This document shows positions 1 through 10,508 of a stretch of DNA of 64,000 nt, piece by piece. The stretch is from NCBI RefSeq assembly GCF_000588875.1, contig NZ_JEMV01000001.1:103310-167309 (forward strand), written 5' to 3'. This DNA is from Sphingobium sp. Ant17 (GTDB lineage: Bacteria > Pseudomonadota > Alphaproteobacteria > Sphingomonadales > Sphingomonadaceae). Numbering within the stretch: position 1 is the first letter of the stretch; the number at the start of each line of letters is the position of its first letter. The position numbers were made by a program, and so were the translations under genes. The notes beneath the pieces are model-generated. The model ran no database searches, was not told the origin of the DNA, and saw only the letters and a list, made by a program, of their open reading frames with translations.

Positions 1-8
1 TGGGACTG

Positions 9-30
9 GACCCCGGCCTTCGCCGGGGAA
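9..30. repeat. short palindromic repeat (CCCCGGC hairpin family)
   Basis: The arms CCCCGGC (11-17) and GCCGGGG (22-28) form a hairpin with a four-base loop and the flanks TGGA and AACG. The same core with the same flanks recurs at 32548-32573, so this is a dispersed intergenic repeat rather than a gene-specific terminator. Confidence 0.6.
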
Positions 31-71
31 CGCTTCTATCCCTGTCCTTCCTTTTTCAGGAAAGACCGCCT

Positions 72-96
72 CTTCGACCTAGCTCAGGGCGAACGG
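72..96. repeat. partial copy of the GTTCG-CTGAGC repeat
   Basis: Read on the minus strand this begins CCGTTCGCCCTGAGC and ends GTCGAAG. It is one arm of the dispersed repeat seen in full at 4198-4294 and 39277-39382. Only one arm is recognisable here, just downstream of the lipoprotein gene. Confidence 0.5.
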
Positions 97-112
97 CATA
101 CTGCGTTCGCTC

Positions 113-763
113 TTAACGGGTCGCGTTATATCGCAACTGATCCTGGGTCAGGTTGAACCCCACCAGCAGTTCGAAACTGGTTCGCGCCAGTGCCGCCTTG
201 ACGTCCGGCTGGGCGAAGGGGTCGATCGCGGCATCGGCGTCGCCCGCCTTGCGCTTCTGGACAATCTTCGCCTGAATGTCGGCGGGCAGCGTGGCCGAGG
301 ATTTCTCGACATAGGATGCGGCCTTCGCCTGCGCGCTGGCGCGATAATCGCCGGGCGCGAAATTGAGCGTAACCTGGCCCACCCGCTTGGCGACCACGGC
401 AGTGCCGCCACGCACAACGGCGGAATAATAGGGCAGTGTCACCTGCCGCGCGGCACTTGCGTCGCTGCGCCGGGCATTCACGGTGAAGGTCGCTTCGGTA
501 TAGAATTGCGCGCCGTCGGTGCAGGTCGATCGCAGGTCGGTGATGTTCGCCACCACATCGATCGCCGAGGCATCCGTGCTATTGGCCGGGTTGAACAGCG
601 TGATGTCCCCGGTATAGGCCGGCACCGCCGCCACCGGGCAGGCCGAACGCACCGCAACGATGCCGCCGGACGCATCGATTTCCCCCCGGCGCGAACAGCC
701 CGCCAGAGTAACAGCCAGCATTGCAGTCAGGGCGATACGAGACAGACAGACGTTCCTTGGCAC
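113..763 (-). CDS. predicted lipoprotein, unknown function
   Basis: Encodes about 216 residues with a lipoprotein signal: a short basic start, a hydrophobic stretch and the lipobox LAGC followed by SRRGE. The protein is therefore probably anchored in the outer or inner membrane facing the periplasm. I chose the GTG at 763 because AAGGA lies about ten bases upstream and it gives a normal-length signal; in-frame ATGs at 790 and 838 give unusually long N-termini. The mature part is rich in Ala, Thr and Val and has no catalytic motif I recognise. It is divergent from ispH. Function is not known to me. Confidence 0.7.
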   Translation of the reverse strand: MPRNVCLSRIALTAMLAVTLAGCSRRGEIDASGGIVAVRSACPVAAVPAYTGDITLFNPANSTDASAIDVVANITDLRSTCTDGAQFYTEATFTVNARRSDASAARQVTLPYYSAVVRGGTAVVAKRVGQVTLNFAPGDYRASAQAKAASYVEKSSATLPADIQAKIVQKRKAGDADAAIDPFAQPDVKAALARTSFELLVGFNLTQDQLRYNATR

Positions 764-889
764 AGGCAGATAATCCTTGGCATGGCCCATCGGCCGAAAG
801 CATCGCGCTTCCTTATCCATCCGCCGCCGCCCACGCAACCGGAAGGAAGCGGCTTTCCTCGTGGCCTACATTCGCCTAAGCGCGAAGAC

Positions 890-1849
890 ATGACCGAGCC
901 CACCGCCGCCCGCCCGCCAATGACCCTGCTGATCGCCGCCCCGCGCGGCTTTTGCGCCGGGGTCGACCGCGCCATCATCATCGTGGAAAAGGCGATCGAA
1001 GCCTATGGCGCGCCGGTCTATGTCCGCCATGAAATCGTCCACAACAAATATGTGGTGGACAGCCTGAAGGCGAAGGGCGCGATCTTTGTCGAGGAACTGG
1101 ACCAGGTGCCCGATGGCGTACCGGTCGTCTTTTCCGCCCATGGCGTGCCCAAGGCGGTCCCGGCCAAGGCCGAGGAACGCGGCCTGTCCTATCTCGACGC
1201 CACATGCCCCCTGGTCAGCAAGGTGCATCGCCAGGCCGAACGGCAGGTGGAGCTGGGCCGCCACATCCTCTTCATCGGGCATAAGGGCCATCCCGAAGTT
1301 ATCGGCACGTTCGGCCAGGTGCCCGACGGATCGATGACGCTCATCGAAGCGGTGGAGGACGCAGAAGCCTTCGCGCCGACCGATCCCGACAATCTGGCGT
1401 TCCTGACGCAAACGACGCTGTCGGTGGACGATACCGCCGCGATCGTCGCCGTCCTGCAGCGCCGCTTCCCCGACATCGCCGCGCCCAAGGGCGAGGATAT
1501 CTGCTACGCCACCTCCAACCGCCAGACATCGGTCAAGGCGATCGCCCCCCGCTGCGATGCGCTTTATGTGATCGGCGCGCCCAATAGCTCCAACTCGCTG
1601 CGCCTGGTGGAGGTCGCCGAGCGTGAAGGCACCCGCGCCCGCCTGATCCAGCGCGCCGACGACATTGACTTCGCCTGGCTCGACGGGGTGACGACATTGG
1701 GCCTGACCGCAGGCGCGTCCGCGCCGGAAATATTGGTACGCGAAGTCGTGGATGGCCTCGCGGCGCGCTATACCGTGACCGAGGAAATCGTGGAAACCGC
1801 GCGCGAGAGCATCGCCTTCAAATTGCCGCGCGGGTTGGAGGCCGTCTGA
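890..1849 (+). CDS. ispH: 4-hydroxy-3-methylbut-2-enyl diphosphate reductase
   Basis: IspH catalyses the last step of the MEP isoprenoid pathway, reducing HMBPP to IPP and DMAPP with a [4Fe-4S] cluster in the cytoplasm. The three cluster cysteines are visible in [21 protein letters not shown] and [11 protein letters not shown], and the substrate-binding motifs SSNSLRL and TAGASAPE are intact. The 319-residue length from ATG 890 is normal for the family. The frame is open upstream to 506, but that part overlaps the divergent lipoprotein gene and resembles no IspH, so it is excluded. thrB follows after three bases, implying co-transcription. Confidence 0.96.
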   Translation: MTEPTAARPPMTLLIAAPRGFCAGVDRAIIIVEKAIEAYGAPVYVRHEIVHNKYVVDSLKAKGAIFVEELDQVPDGVPVVFSAHGVPKAVPAKAEERGLSYLDATCPLVSKVHRQAERQVELGRHILFIGHKGHPEVIGTFGQVPDGSMTLIEAVEDAEAFAPTDPDNLAFLTQTTLSVDDTAAIVAVLQRRFPDIAAPKGEDICYATSNRQTSVKAIAPRCDALYVIGAPNSSNSLRLVEVAEREGTRARLIQRADDIDFAWLDGVTTLGLTAGASAPEILVREVVDGLAARYTVTEEIVETARESIAFKLPRGLEAV

Positions 1850-1852
1850 TCC

Positions 1853-2830
1853 ATGGCCGTCTATACCCAGGTGCCCGCCGAAGAGATCGACGCCTTTCTC
1901 ACCCGCTATGACGCCGGTCGCCTCGTCTCCGCCAAGGGGATCGCCGAAGGGGTGGAGAATAGCAATTATCTGCTCGAAACCACCGGCGCGGACGGGTCGG
2001 GCCATCGCTACATTCTGACCCTCTATGAAAAGCGGGTGGATGAGGCCGATCTGCCCTTCTTCATGGACCTGCTCGACCATCTGGGCGCGCGCGGCTGCCT
2101 TGTCCCCCGCTTCATCGCTGATCATAGCGGCCAGCGGTTGCAGCAACTGGCCGGACGCCCCGCCTGCCTGATCGAGTTTCTGACCGGCATTTCCGTGACC
2201 GAGCCAACCCCGGCGCAAGCCCGCGCCGCAGGCGCAGCGCTGGGCGAGTTGCACCGGGCGGCCGACGGCTTTGCAAGCGAGCGCCCCAACGCACTCGACA
2301 AGGCGGGCTGGCATGATCTGGCGCGCAAATGCGGCGCGGATTTCGACCAGATCGCTCCCGGCCTTGCCGCACGGGTCGCCGACGAACTGGCGTATCTGGA
2401 CGCCCATTGGCGCGCCGATCTGCCACGCAGCGTCATTCATGCCGACCTGTTCCCCGACAATGTGCTGATGCTGGGCGACCGGGTGACTGGCCTCATCGAC
2501 TTTTATTTCAGCTGCACCGATGTCCGCGCCTATGATCTGGCCATCACCCACAGCGCCTGGACGTTCAGCCATGACGGCGCGACCTTCTTTGGCGACCGGG
2601 CGAAGGCGTTGGGTGCGGGCTACACGCAGACGCACGGTCTGACCGATGCGGAACGAGCAGCCTTCCCGGTCCTGTGCCGGGGTGCGGCGCTGCGTTTCCT
2701 GCTGACCCGTGCCTATGACTGGATCAACACGCCCGCCGATGCGCTGGTGACGCGCAAGGATCCGTTGGCCTATCTGCGGCGGCTCGACTTCTACGCCAAC
2801 GCCGACGCAGCCGACCTGCTCGGCGCATAA
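1853..2830 (+). CDS. thrB: homoserine kinase (ThrB, APH-like type)
   Basis: This is the alphaproteobacterial aminoglycoside-phosphotransferase-fold homoserine kinase, which phosphorylates homoserine for threonine synthesis. It is not the GHMP-type ThrB of enterobacteria. It has 325 residues, the family norm. The catalytic loop [12 protein letters not shown] and the metal-binding GLIDFYFSC are present, as is the N-terminal ATP-site segment GVENSNYLL. It sits between ispH and rnhA in a tight same-strand group; ispH-thrB-rnhA is a familiar order in sphingomonads. Confidence 0.93.
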   Translation: MAVYTQVPAEEIDAFLTRYDAGRLVSAKGIAEGVENSNYLLETTGADGSGHRYILTLYEKRVDEADLPFFMDLLDHLGARGCLVPRFIADHSGQRLQQLAGRPACLIEFLTGISVTEPTPAQARAAGAALGELHRAADGFASERPNALDKAGWHDLARKCGADFDQIAPGLAARVADELAYLDAHWRADLPRSVIHADLFPDNVLMLGDRVTGLIDFYFSCTDVRAYDLAITHSAWTFSHDGATFFGDRAKALGAGYTQTHGLTDAERAAFPVLCRGAALRFLLTRAYDWINTPADALVTRKDPLAYLRRLDFYANADAADLLGA

Positions 2831-2874
2831 CCCATGATCCGATCGCCTCTTTCGACGCGATCGGAGGAGACAGC

Positions 2875-3321
2875 ATGACCGACCTGCCCACCGTAGAGAT
2901 TTTCACCGATGGCGCGTGCAAGGGCAATCCCGGCCCCGGCGGCTGGGGCGCGGTGCTGCGCTTTGGCGCGAAGGAAAAGGAAATATCCGGCGGCGAGGCG
3001 CAGACCACCAATAACCGGATGGAGATGATGGCCGCTGTCGAAGCGCTCAATGCGCTGAGCAAACCGTGCCGCGTGACGCTCTATACCGACAGCAAATATG
3101 TGATGGACGGCATCACCAAATGGATTTTCGGCTGGCAGAAAAATGGCTGGAAAACCGCCGACCGCAAACCGGTGAAGAATGCCGAAGTCTGGCAGCTATT
3201 GGTGCAGGCTACCGCCCGGCATCAGGTGACCTGGCAATGGGTCAAGGGCCATGCCGGCCACCCGGAAAATGAGCGCGCCGACCAACTCGCCTGCGCCGCG
3301 GCGGAGAGCTTCCGCCGCTGA
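2875..3321 (+). CDS. rnhA: ribonuclease HI
   Basis: Cleaves the RNA strand of RNA-DNA hybrids during replication and repair in the cytoplasm. At 148 residues it is a plain single-domain RNase HI. The catalytic acidic residues lie in [16 protein letters not shown] (first Asp), the Glu of NNRMEMMAA, the Asp of [11 protein letters not shown] and the Asp of NERADQLA. A basic protrusion, [17 protein letters not shown], is present. The start is preceded by GGAGG at 2864-2868. It is probably the last gene of the ispH-thrB-rnhA group, and converges with aguB 13 bases downstream. Confidence 0.96.
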   Translation: MTDLPTVEIFTDGACKGNPGPGGWGAVLRFGAKEKEISGGEAQTTNNRMEMMAAVEALNALSKPCRVTLYTDSKYVMDGITKWIFGWQKNGWKTADRKPVKNAEVWQLLVQATARHQVTWQWVKGHAGHPENERADQLACAAAESFRR

Positions 3322-3334
3322 CGCCTGCCTCGCG

Positions 3335-4183
3335 TCAGATGTCCTGCGCGATCCGCCCATATAGCTCCGGCCGCCGATCGCGGAAGAAGCCCATGCCTGC
3401 GCGATGGGTGCGCGCCTGCGCCAGATCCAGCGTCGCCACCAGCGCACCGAAATCCTTGGCATCGCCATCGGCGATCAGGTCGCCCCATTCGTCGCTGATG
3501 AAACTGTGGCCGTAAAAACGCTGGCCATCCTCCTCGCCGATCCGGTTGGCGGCAATCACCGGCATGCAATTGCTGACCGCATGGCCGATCATCGCCCGCC
3601 GCCACATGCGGCTGGTGTCGAGGTCCGCATCATAGGGTTCCGATCCGATGGCCGTGGGATAAAACAGCATCTCCGCGCCCATCAGCGCCATCACCCGCGC
3701 GCATTCGGGATACCATTGGTCCCAGCAGATGCCGACACCGATCGTGCCATATTTGGTCGGCCAAACCTTGAAGCCGGTATTGCCGGGGCGGAAATAATAT
3801 TTTTCCTCATAGCCCGGCCCGTCAGGAATATGGCTCTTGCGATAGACACCCATAATCTCGCCCTGATCATCGATCATCGCGAGCGAGTTGTAATGATGCT
3901 GGCCGTCGCGCTCGAAATAGCTGGTCGGGATATAGACGCCCAGATCCTTGGCCAGTTTGCGCATTTCCTGCACCGCCGGATGGCTGTCGGTCGGCTGCGC
4001 CAGCGCGAACAGCGCCTCGTCCTCGACACGGCAGAAATACGGCCCCTCAAATAGTTCAGGCGGCAAGATGATCTTCGCGCCGCGCGCGGCGGCCTTGGTC
4101 ACATGCTCGGCCACCTTGGCGATATTCTCGCCCATATCATCCGAAAAGCTGAGCTGGAGCGCTGCAACGGTTACTTTGGTCAT
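3335..4183 (-). CDS. aguB: N-carbamoylputrescine amidase
   Basis: A nitrilase-superfamily amidohydrolase of 282 residues that converts N-carbamoylputrescine to putrescine, CO2 and ammonia, completing the agmatine deiminase route. The Glu-Lys-Cys triad lies in PPELFEG, YRKSHIPDGPGY and GVGICWDQWYPE. The start at 4183 gives MTKVTVAALQ, the normal N-terminus; the open frame upstream reads into a repeat (4198-4294) and is not coding. It follows aguA on the same strand, with the repeat between them, which supports the substrate assignment. Confidence 0.93.
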   Translation of the reverse strand: MTKVTVAALQLSFSDDMGENIAKVAEHVTKAAARGAKIILPPELFEGPYFCRVEDEALFALAQPTDSHPAVQEMRKLAKDLGVYIPTSYFERDGQHHYNSLAMIDDQGEIMGVYRKSHIPDGPGYEEKYYFRPGNTGFKVWPTKYGTIGVGICWDQWYPECARVMALMGAEMLFYPTAIGSEPYDADLDTSRMWRRAMIGHAVSNCMPVIAANRIGEEDGQRFYGHSFISDEWGDLIADGDAKDFGALVATLDLAQARTHRAGMGFFRDRRPELYGRIAQDI

Positions 4184-4197
4184 ATCGTCTGTTTCTC

Positions 4198-4294
4198 CGT
4201 TCGCCCTGAGCCTGTCGAAGGGCTCCACCGAGCGATAGCGAGGTGCCTTCGCTTGCGCTCAGGCGCGGGCTTCGACTTCGCTCAGCCCGAACGG
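4198..4294. repeat. dispersed inverted repeat of the CCGTTCG-CTGAGC-GTCGAAG family
   Basis: The left arm begins CCGTTCGCCCTGAGCC. The right arm is the reverse complement of a closely related sequence ending CAGCCCGAACGG. The arms flank a short variable centre. A second full copy lies at 39277-39382 and one arm at 72-96. It sits between aguA and aguB; the transcript would fold into a long hairpin there, so it may affect mRNA stability between the two genes (inference). Confidence 0.7.
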
Positions 4295-4300
4295 TTGATG

Positions 4301-5284
4301 TTAAACACTTGGCATTTGCTGGCTGCAGCAATGAAAACTGCCGCCGCCTGACAATATGGCATCGCTGCGCAGCCCGACAATATCCCGCCCCGGAAAGAAA
4401 GGCGCGAGCGTATCGAGCGCCGCCTGATCCTTGGGCTGGCCATAGATGGGCACGATGACGGCTGCATTGCCGACATAGAAATTCATGTAGCTGGCCGGAA
4501 TGGCCTCGCCATCGACGATCACCCGCCCCGGCGAAGGCATGTCCACCACGCGCACGCCATGGGCGCTCGCCCGCGCGCGCGCATCGGCATAGATTGCCGC
4601 GTTGGGATCATCCTCCGTCGTTGCGATCGGCAGCGCCAGCAGTCCTTCGCCCACGAAGCGCGCCAGATTGTCGACATGGCCGTCGGTATGGTCGTTCAGC
4701 AATCCATCACCCAGCCACAGCATGTCAGAGAGGCCCAGGCTCCCGGCCAGCAGCGTCTCGATCTTGCCCCGGTCGAGGTCCGGGTTGCGATTGGGATGGA
4801 GCAGACATTGTTCGGTCGTCACAAACAGGCCAGTGCCATCGGTATCGACCGCCCCGCCTTCGAACACCCACTGCTGCGTCGATGTAGGCAAGCCAGTCAT
4901 CGCCGCCAGCCGTGCGCCGATATCCTCGTCGCCCGCCATCTGATATTTGCCGCCCCAGCCATTGAAGCCGAAATCGACCAAAGCCCGCGCATTGCCGTCC
5001 AGCACCGCGATCGGCGCGGTATCGCGCAGCCACACGTCGCCCAGCGCCTGCACAACGATCGACACGCCGGGCGCGACCAAGGCGCGCGCGGCGTCGGCAT
5101 CACCGTCGTTCGCTGCGACCAGCCGCACCTCTTCGCCGCGTCCCTCAGCGTGAAGCGCGCTGGCGAAGGCGGCGATCTGCGCCCGCGCTTCGTCAAATGC
5201 GCCGGGCCATTCCTGCGGGTTGGTCGGAAAGCCGATCCAGGTCCAGTCGTGCGGTGCCCATTCGGCAGGCATACGGAAAGTCAT
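4301..5284 (-). CDS. aguA: agmatine deiminase
   Basis: Hydrolyses agmatine to N-carbamoylputrescine and ammonia. It is a 327-residue member of the guanidino-modifying (Porph-ag-PAD) superfamily. Family signatures are the N-terminal MPAEWAPHDWTWIGFPTN, GDVWLRDTAPI, FNGWGGKY, EGGAVDTDG, NDHTDGHVDN and the C-terminal catalytic Cys in GGGSFHCCSQQ. It is upstream of aguB on the same strand, giving a complete agmatine-to-putrescine pathway. Together with the ureohydrolases at 50.7-55.0 kb the genome may have more than one route for guanidino compounds. Confidence 0.95.
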   Translation of the reverse strand: MTFRMPAEWAPHDWTWIGFPTNPQEWPGAFDEARAQIAAFASALHAEGRGEEVRLVAANDGDADAARALVAPGVSIVVQALGDVWLRDTAPIAVLDGNARALVDFGFNGWGGKYQMAGDEDIGARLAAMTGLPTSTQQWVFEGGAVDTDGTGLFVTTEQCLLHPNRNPDLDRGKIETLLAGSLGLSDMLWLGDGLLNDHTDGHVDNLARFVGEGLLALPIATTEDDPNAAIYADARARASAHGVRVVDMPSPGRVIVDGEAIPASYMNFYVGNAAVIVPIYGQPKDQAALDTLAPFFPGRDIVGLRSDAILSGGGSFHCCSQQMPSV

Positions 5285-5384
5285 GCAATGTCGTCCTTAC
5301 TCGGCGGAAAGGCCGATCCGTGATAGCGGGCGTTATGCGCGCTCCATAGCGCGCCGGATCGGGTCTGGACAGAGGGCGGAAGCC

Positions 5385-5837
5385 ATGAAGAGAAGAGTTT
5401 CGACGGTCATAGCGGCGCTGTTGCTGGCGCTGCCTGTCCACGGCAACGCGGGCGAATTGCCCGATTGGCTGACCGGGGAATGGGTGCAGAAACGCGACGA
5501 TCGCTGGAGCGAGGAAGTGTGGACGCTGCCGCGCGGCGGCGTGATGATCGGCGTGGGGCGCACCGGGCGCGGGGAAAAGCTGCAATCCTGGGAAGTGATG
5601 CGCATCGTTCGCGCGGCGGACGGATCGCTCGCCTTTCACGGCGCGCCCGAAGGCGGACCGGCGACCATTTTCCCCGCGATAGCCGAAGGGGTGCGGGACA
5701 TCAGCTTCGCCAATCCTACCCATGATTATCCGCAACGCATCCGCTACTGGCGGGAGGGTCGCCTGCTCATGGCCGAAACGGCGAATATGGATGGCAGCCG
5801 GGCGCAGAACTGGACCTATGCCCCGGCCGGGGAATAG
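5385..5837 (+). CDS. exported DUF6265-type protein
   Basis: A 150-residue protein with a Sec signal peptide (MKRRVSTVIAALLLALP... cleavage near HGNAG) followed by one small beta-rich domain: LPDWLTGEWVQ, EEVWTLPRGGVMIGVGRT and FANPTHDYPQRIRYWREG. These motifs match the DUF6265 family as I remember it; no biochemical function is established. ATG 5385 is chosen because GAGGGCGG precedes it and it gives a clean signal peptide. It is divergent from aguA and convergent with the M28 peptidase. Confidence 0.8.
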   Translation: MKRRVSTVIAALLLALPVHGNAGELPDWLTGEWVQKRDDRWSEEVWTLPRGGVMIGVGRTGRGEKLQSWEVMRIVRAADGSLAFHGAPEGGPATIFPAIAEGVRDISFANPTHDYPQRIRYWREGRLLMAETANMDGSRAQNWTYAPAGE

Positions 5838-5849
5838 GTCCGCCGCCCC

Positions 5850-7528
5850 CTACTTGCCTGCCCGATCCCTATCGCGGATGGCGCGAAATTCGTCGCCCTC
5901 CACCCAGTTGGGCCAGTCGGTCGTATTCGCCAGATCGCGGCCGACCGTATAATAGAGTTTCAGGTCAGCCAGCACCCCGGTCCAGTCCCAATTGGGATCA
6001 TATTCATCCTTCGGCCCATGATAGCGGTTCTTGGTATAATCCTCCGCCGCAGCCATGCCCGCCGCCGTGCCGCCATTGACCAGATCTTCGCCGCCTTCGA
6101 AATAGAGCATCGGCAGGCCGTGCTTGGCGAAGCTGAAATGGTCGGAGCGATAATAATAGCCCTTCTCCGGCGTCGGCTCCACCGTCGCGACCCGGTCCTG
6201 CGCCGCCAAAGCGCGGTCTAGATAGGCATCGAGCTGCGACTTGCCCTTGCCGATCACCACCACATTTTTGGCGCGACCCGCGACCGACAGCGCGTCCATG
6301 TTCACGCCGCCAACGGTCTGGTTGAACGGGAAGACTGGATTGCTGCCATAATAGGCCGATCCCAGCAGTCCCGATTCCTCCGCCGTCACTGCCAGGAAAA
6401 CCTGGCTGCGATCGGTCGGTCCCGCCTTCACATTGGCCTCCGCCAGCGCCACCAGCGCCGCCGTCCCGGTCGCATTATCGACCGCACCGTTACAGATATC
6501 GTCGCCATCGGGCGCGGCCTGGCACCGGCCCAGATGGTCCCAATGCGCGCTGTAGAGGACATAGTCGTCCGGCCGCGTCTTGCCGGGCAGCAGCGCAACA
6601 ACATTCTTCGAACTATGTTTGCGCAGGTCATTGTCGAACGACACCGACGCTTTCATCCCGGCCAGCGGCACGGCCTTGAATCCGGCCCGCTTGGCGGCTG
6701 CCATCTGCACGGTCAGGTCCAGCCCGGCGCTGGCGAACAAGGCTGCCGCCTTGTCCTTCTGAATCCAGCCGATCGCCGAAGACTGTTTGGCATTGCCGTC
6801 CGCGCTGTCGGCGACATGCTGCGCGCCGGTCCAACTCGATTGCACGACGTTCCAGCCATAGGCAGCGGGCACCGTATCATGCACGATGATCGCGGCGGCC
6901 GCGCCCTGCCGCGCCGCTTCTTCATATTTATAGGTCCAGCGGCCATAATAGGTCATCGCCCGGCCGTTGAACGGCCCAGTCAGGCCCGTCGCTTCATAAT
7001 CGGGATCATTGACCAGGATGATGACCGTCTTGCCCTTCACATCCACGTCGCATAGTCGTTCCATCCCTTTTCGGGCGCGTTGATACCATAGCCGACGAAC
7101 ACCACCGGGCTGTCCTTGACCGCGATCTTCGGCTGGGTCGTGCGATAAGTGCCGACCACCATTTCGGGGCCATAGCTGGCGCTGACCGCACTCTTGCCGC
7201 CCGTGAAAGTCAGCGGCGACACATTCTTGGCATTGATCTCGACCAGGGGTACGTCCTGGAACCAGCTACCCTTATTGCCCGGCTTCAGCCCCAGTTTGCT
7301 GAACTCCGATACCAGCAGCGCCAGCGTCTTCTCCTCGCCCGCCGAGCCGGGCGCGCGGCCTTCGTAGGCATCGGACGACATTTCCTGCACCAGCCGCTTC
7401 ATCGTATCGATCGATGGCTCGGCGGCATTGGGCGCAGCAGCGACCGACGCGGGCGGCGCATCCATGCCATCGGTGGCACAGGCGGAAAGAGTTAGAACGG
7501 CGGTGAGGGCCGCAATGGAGCTACGCAT
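5850..7528 (-). pseudogene. M28 metallopeptidase with PA domain, frameshifted
   Basis: An exported lipoprotein peptidase: a signal with lipobox LSAC, an N-terminal region, a PA insert domain (VKGKTVIILVNDPD onwards) and an M28 zinc aminopeptidase domain with SAHWDHLG, DNATGTAALVALAEA, TAEESGLLGS and the C-terminal YYRSDHFSFAKHG. Two overlapping frames (5850-7064 and 7037-7528) join near 7049. One missing base there would restore WNDYA-DVDVKGKT and a protein of about 559 residues, a normal length. The lost base fits GCGGAC read as GCGAC. The start at 7528 has AAAGGG upstream. Likely functional if the deletion is a consensus error. Confidence 0.85.
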
Positions 7529-7652
7529 GAAAGGCACCCTTTATTCTTGTGATAGCAGGGTGATGCCACTGTGCGGGACACAGGGCAAGCAAGGCCGTTG
7601 CCAAGTCTGCAGCGCTCGCATAGCCATTTGTTACTGGGGCAATGGGGGTTGA

Positions 7653-9637
7653 ATGGACATGATCGGATATCGCAGAGCAATGATCATGGCGGTGCTGGCC
7701 ACCGGAACCGCGCCGGTCGCGCTGGCGCAAACGCCACCTGATGCCCTCGCCAAGGCCTTCGGCGCGCGCGAAACCGTGATTTCCGCCAGCATTTCTCCCG
7801 ATGGCCAGAAAATCGCACTGATTTCGGCGGGGCCAGGACGAACGAGCCGCGCTTATGTGCTGGAGGCCAAGGAAGGTGCGGAGTTGACGGTGGCGGCGAC
7901 CACCACCGGCAAACCGGAATATCTCTCCCGCTGCGACTGGGTCGCGGCCGATCGCCTGGCTTGCCAGATTTATGGCGAAAGCCGTTACGCCGACGACGTC
8001 TATGGCTTCAGCAACATCTTCGCGATCGATGCTTCGGGTGGCAACGCCAAACTGCTGAGTCAGCGACGGGGCCCGAATGCGTTGAATGTCGATTTTCGCG
8101 GCGGTGACATTGTCGACTTGCTGCCCGGCGAAGACGGCGCGATATTGATGACCCGATCCTATGTCCCTGAAGCCAAGATCGGCAGCCTTGTAGAGAAGCG
8201 GCTGGAGGGGCTCGGCGTCGATCGCATCGATACCCGCAGTGGCAGCGGGAAGCGGGTTGAAACACCGACCAAATTGGCAGTCGATTATATTTCGGATGGC
8301 ACCGGCACAGTTCGGATCATGGGACTCCAGGAGATCAAGGGAACCGGCTATTCGAAGGGAATCTATAAATTCCTCTATCGCCCTCAAGGCAAGTCCGACT
8401 GGGATCAGCTTTCCACCTATGACGTGCGCGACAATAGCGGCTTCTATCCCCTCGCCGTCGATCCGCAGCAGAATATCGCCTATGGCTTTGAAAAGACAAA
8501 CGGGCGCGACGCGCTGGTCTCGATCGCGCTCGATCCTGGCCAGGAAAAGAAAGTCGTCTTCGCCCATCCGCAAGTCGATGTAACCGGATTGATCCGGGTC
8601 GGCCGCGACCGCCGCGTCGTGGGCGTAAGCTATGCGCTGGAGCATCGCGAAGCGGTCTATTTCGACAAAACAGCCGCCGCGCTCGTCACGTCGCTGGGCA
8701 AGGCGCTCCGCGGGAAAGCCGTTCACATCGGCGACATGAGCAGCGATGGACAACGGGTGCTGGTATGGGCCGGCAGCGACATCGATCCGGGCCAATATTA
8801 TCTGTTCGACCGGACGGCGCGCAAATTGTCTCCCCTGATGCCGGATCGTCCTGAACTAGCGGGCCGCCAACTGGCCACGATGCAATCGACGAGCTTCAAG
8901 GCGAGTGATGGGGTGACGATCCCAGCCTATCTGACGCTGCCGCCCGGCAAGGAAAGCGCCAAGGGTCTGCCCGCGATCGTCCTGCCCCATGGCGGCCCGG
9001 AGTCGCGGGACGAATGGGGTTTCGACTGGCTGGTGCAATATTATGCCGCACGCGGCTTCGCCGTCATCCAGCCACAGTTTCGCGGGTCGACGGGTTTTGG
9101 CGAACAATGGCTGATGCAAAATGGCTATCGATCCTGGCGCAAGGCGATCGGCGACGTCGTGGACGCCGGACGCTGGCTAGTGACACAGGGCATTGCCGAT
9201 CCGGCAAAGCTGACCATCGCGGGCTGGTCCTATGGCGGCTATGCGGCGCTGCAGGCGCAGGTCATCGACCCCGACCTTTTCAAGGCGGTGGTCGCCATCG
9301 CGCCCGTCACGGATTTCGGCGATCGGTTGCGCCGCGCGCAATATGACAGCAGTTACCTCGTTCAGCAGCAGCGCATGGGCACTGGCCCGGAGGCCGAAGA
9401 CGCTTCGCCATCCAGCCATGCCGCACAATTTCGCGCCCCAGTCCTGATGTTTCACGGCACGAACGACGGCAATGTCGACATCAGCCAAGCAAAAATCATG
9501 CAAGGCAAACTTGAAGGCGCAGGCAAGCGCAGCCGCCTGGTCATCTATGATGGGCTAGCGCACAGCCTGAACGACAGCGACGCGCGTGCGACATGCTGCA
9601 GCAAAGCGCTGACTTCCTGCTCGCGGCGGGAAAGTAG
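7653..9637 (+). CDS. S9 family prolyl oligopeptidase/acylaminoacyl peptidase, frameshift near C-terminus
   Basis: An exported serine peptidase with a signal peptide (cleavage near VALAQ), a beta-propeller half and a C-terminal alpha/beta-hydrolase domain. The catalytic Ser is in GWSYGGYAALQ, the Asp in HGTNDGNVD and the His in YDGLAHSLND. The raw frame runs on to 9686 through the terminator and has a nonsense tail. Adding one G at 9590/9591 (GCGAC to GCGGAC) gives ARADMLQQSADFLLAAGK and a stop at 9637, just before the terminator, so I end the gene there (about 661 residues). It is divergent from the M28 peptidase; substrate unknown. Confidence 0.88.
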
Positions 9638-9646
9638 CGCCCCACA

Positions 9647-9682
9647 GAAAAAGGGCGGCTCCTTGCGGAACCGCCCTTTTTC
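9647..9682. terminator. bidirectional rho-independent terminator
   Basis: A perfect 12-base stem GAAAAAGGGCGG / CCGCCCTTTTTC (9647-9658 and 9671-9682) with a 12-base loop. The A-tract on one side and T-tract on the other serve both converging genes, the S9 peptidase and rpsD. Confidence 0.9.
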
Positions 9683-9703
9683 GTAAGTCTGTCGGAAAAC
9701 CGA

Positions 9704-10318
9704 TTAGCGCGAATAGAATTCGACGACCAGGTTCGGTTCCATCTTCACCGGATAGGGCACTTCGTCCAGCGTCGGTACGCGGACATAGCTGACCTTCGCG
9801 GCACCGTCGGGGGCGACATAGTCGGGGATGTCGCGCTCGGCCAGGGCCTGTGCTTCCATCACCAGCGCCATTTCCTGCGCCTTCTTGCCCAGCGTGATCT
9901 CATCGCCCGGCTTTACCAGACGCGACGCGATGTTGCACTTCACGCCGTTCACATAGATGTGGCCGTGCGAAACGATCTGGCGGGCCGAAAAGATGGTCGG
10001 CGCGAACTTAGCACGATAGACGACGGCGTCCAGACGGCGCTCCAGCAGACCGATGAGGTTCTGGCCGGTGTCGCCCTTCATGCGGCTCGCTTCGAAATAG
10101 TTCTTCTTGAACTGCTTCTCGGTGATGTCGCCATAATAGCCCTTGAGCTTCTGCTTGGCGCGCAGCTGGATGCCGTAATCGGACACCTTGCCCTTGCGGC
10201 GCTGGCCGTGCTGTCCGGGACCATATTCGCGCTTGTTAACAGGCGACTTGGGACGGCCCCAGATGTTCTCGCCCATGCGACGGTCGAGTTTATACTTGGC
10301 GCTTGTGCGCTTCGTCAT
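9704..10318 (-). CDS. rpsD: 30S ribosomal protein S4
   Basis: S4 is a primary 16S rRNA-binding protein and assembly initiator of the small subunit. It has 204 residues, beginning [26 protein letters not shown], with the S4 RNA-binding domain [32 protein letters not shown] in the middle and a conserved C-terminus ending [10 protein letters not shown]. It stands alone here rather than in a ribosomal operon, which is usual for alphaproteobacteria. It is transcribed toward the strong terminator at 9647-9682. Confidence 0.98.
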   Translation of the reverse strand: MTKRTSAKYKLDRRMGENIWGRPKSPVNKREYGPGQHGQRRKGKVSDYGIQLRAKQKLKGYYGDITEKQFKKNYFEASRMKGDTGQNLIGLLERRLDAVVYRAKFAPTIFSARQIVSHGHIYVNGVKCNIASRLVKPGDEITLGKKAQEMALVMEAQALAERDIPDYVAPDGAAKVSYVRVPTLDEVPYPVKMEPNLVVEFYSR

Positions 10319-10508
10319 AGATATTTCCTAACAACTGCTAACAACGATATTCCCGGTATCGCCTACGTCCGTGTTGCGTCGAAACACTCAGGGGCAGGGC
10401 CACCGCTTCACCGGGATGCGGGACCAATCGCGAAGGCGCGCCTATGGAGAGAAGGGTCGGGCATGTCAACCCTCGACAGGGCTGGACGCGCGGCTTAGTC
10501 CGGCGGTC

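Noticed and set aside
506-889. N-terminal extension of the ispH reading frame
   Set aside because: Lies antisense to the lipoprotein gene, has no IspH-like residues, and ATG 890 already gives a full-length enzyme.
866-2635. 589-codon open frame antisense to ispH and thrB
   Set aside because: A GC-rich shadow frame; the plus strand carries two well-conserved enzymes and the minus translation has no recognisable domain.
7037-7064. Programmed ribosomal frameshift in the M28 gene (and in the other eight genes)
   Set aside because: No slippery heptamer or downstream structure is common to the sites; the shared feature is loss of one G from GG, which points to sequence error.
9638-9686. C-terminal tail of the S9 peptidase beyond 9637
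   Set aside because: It translates the terminator hairpin; the corrected frame stops at 9637.
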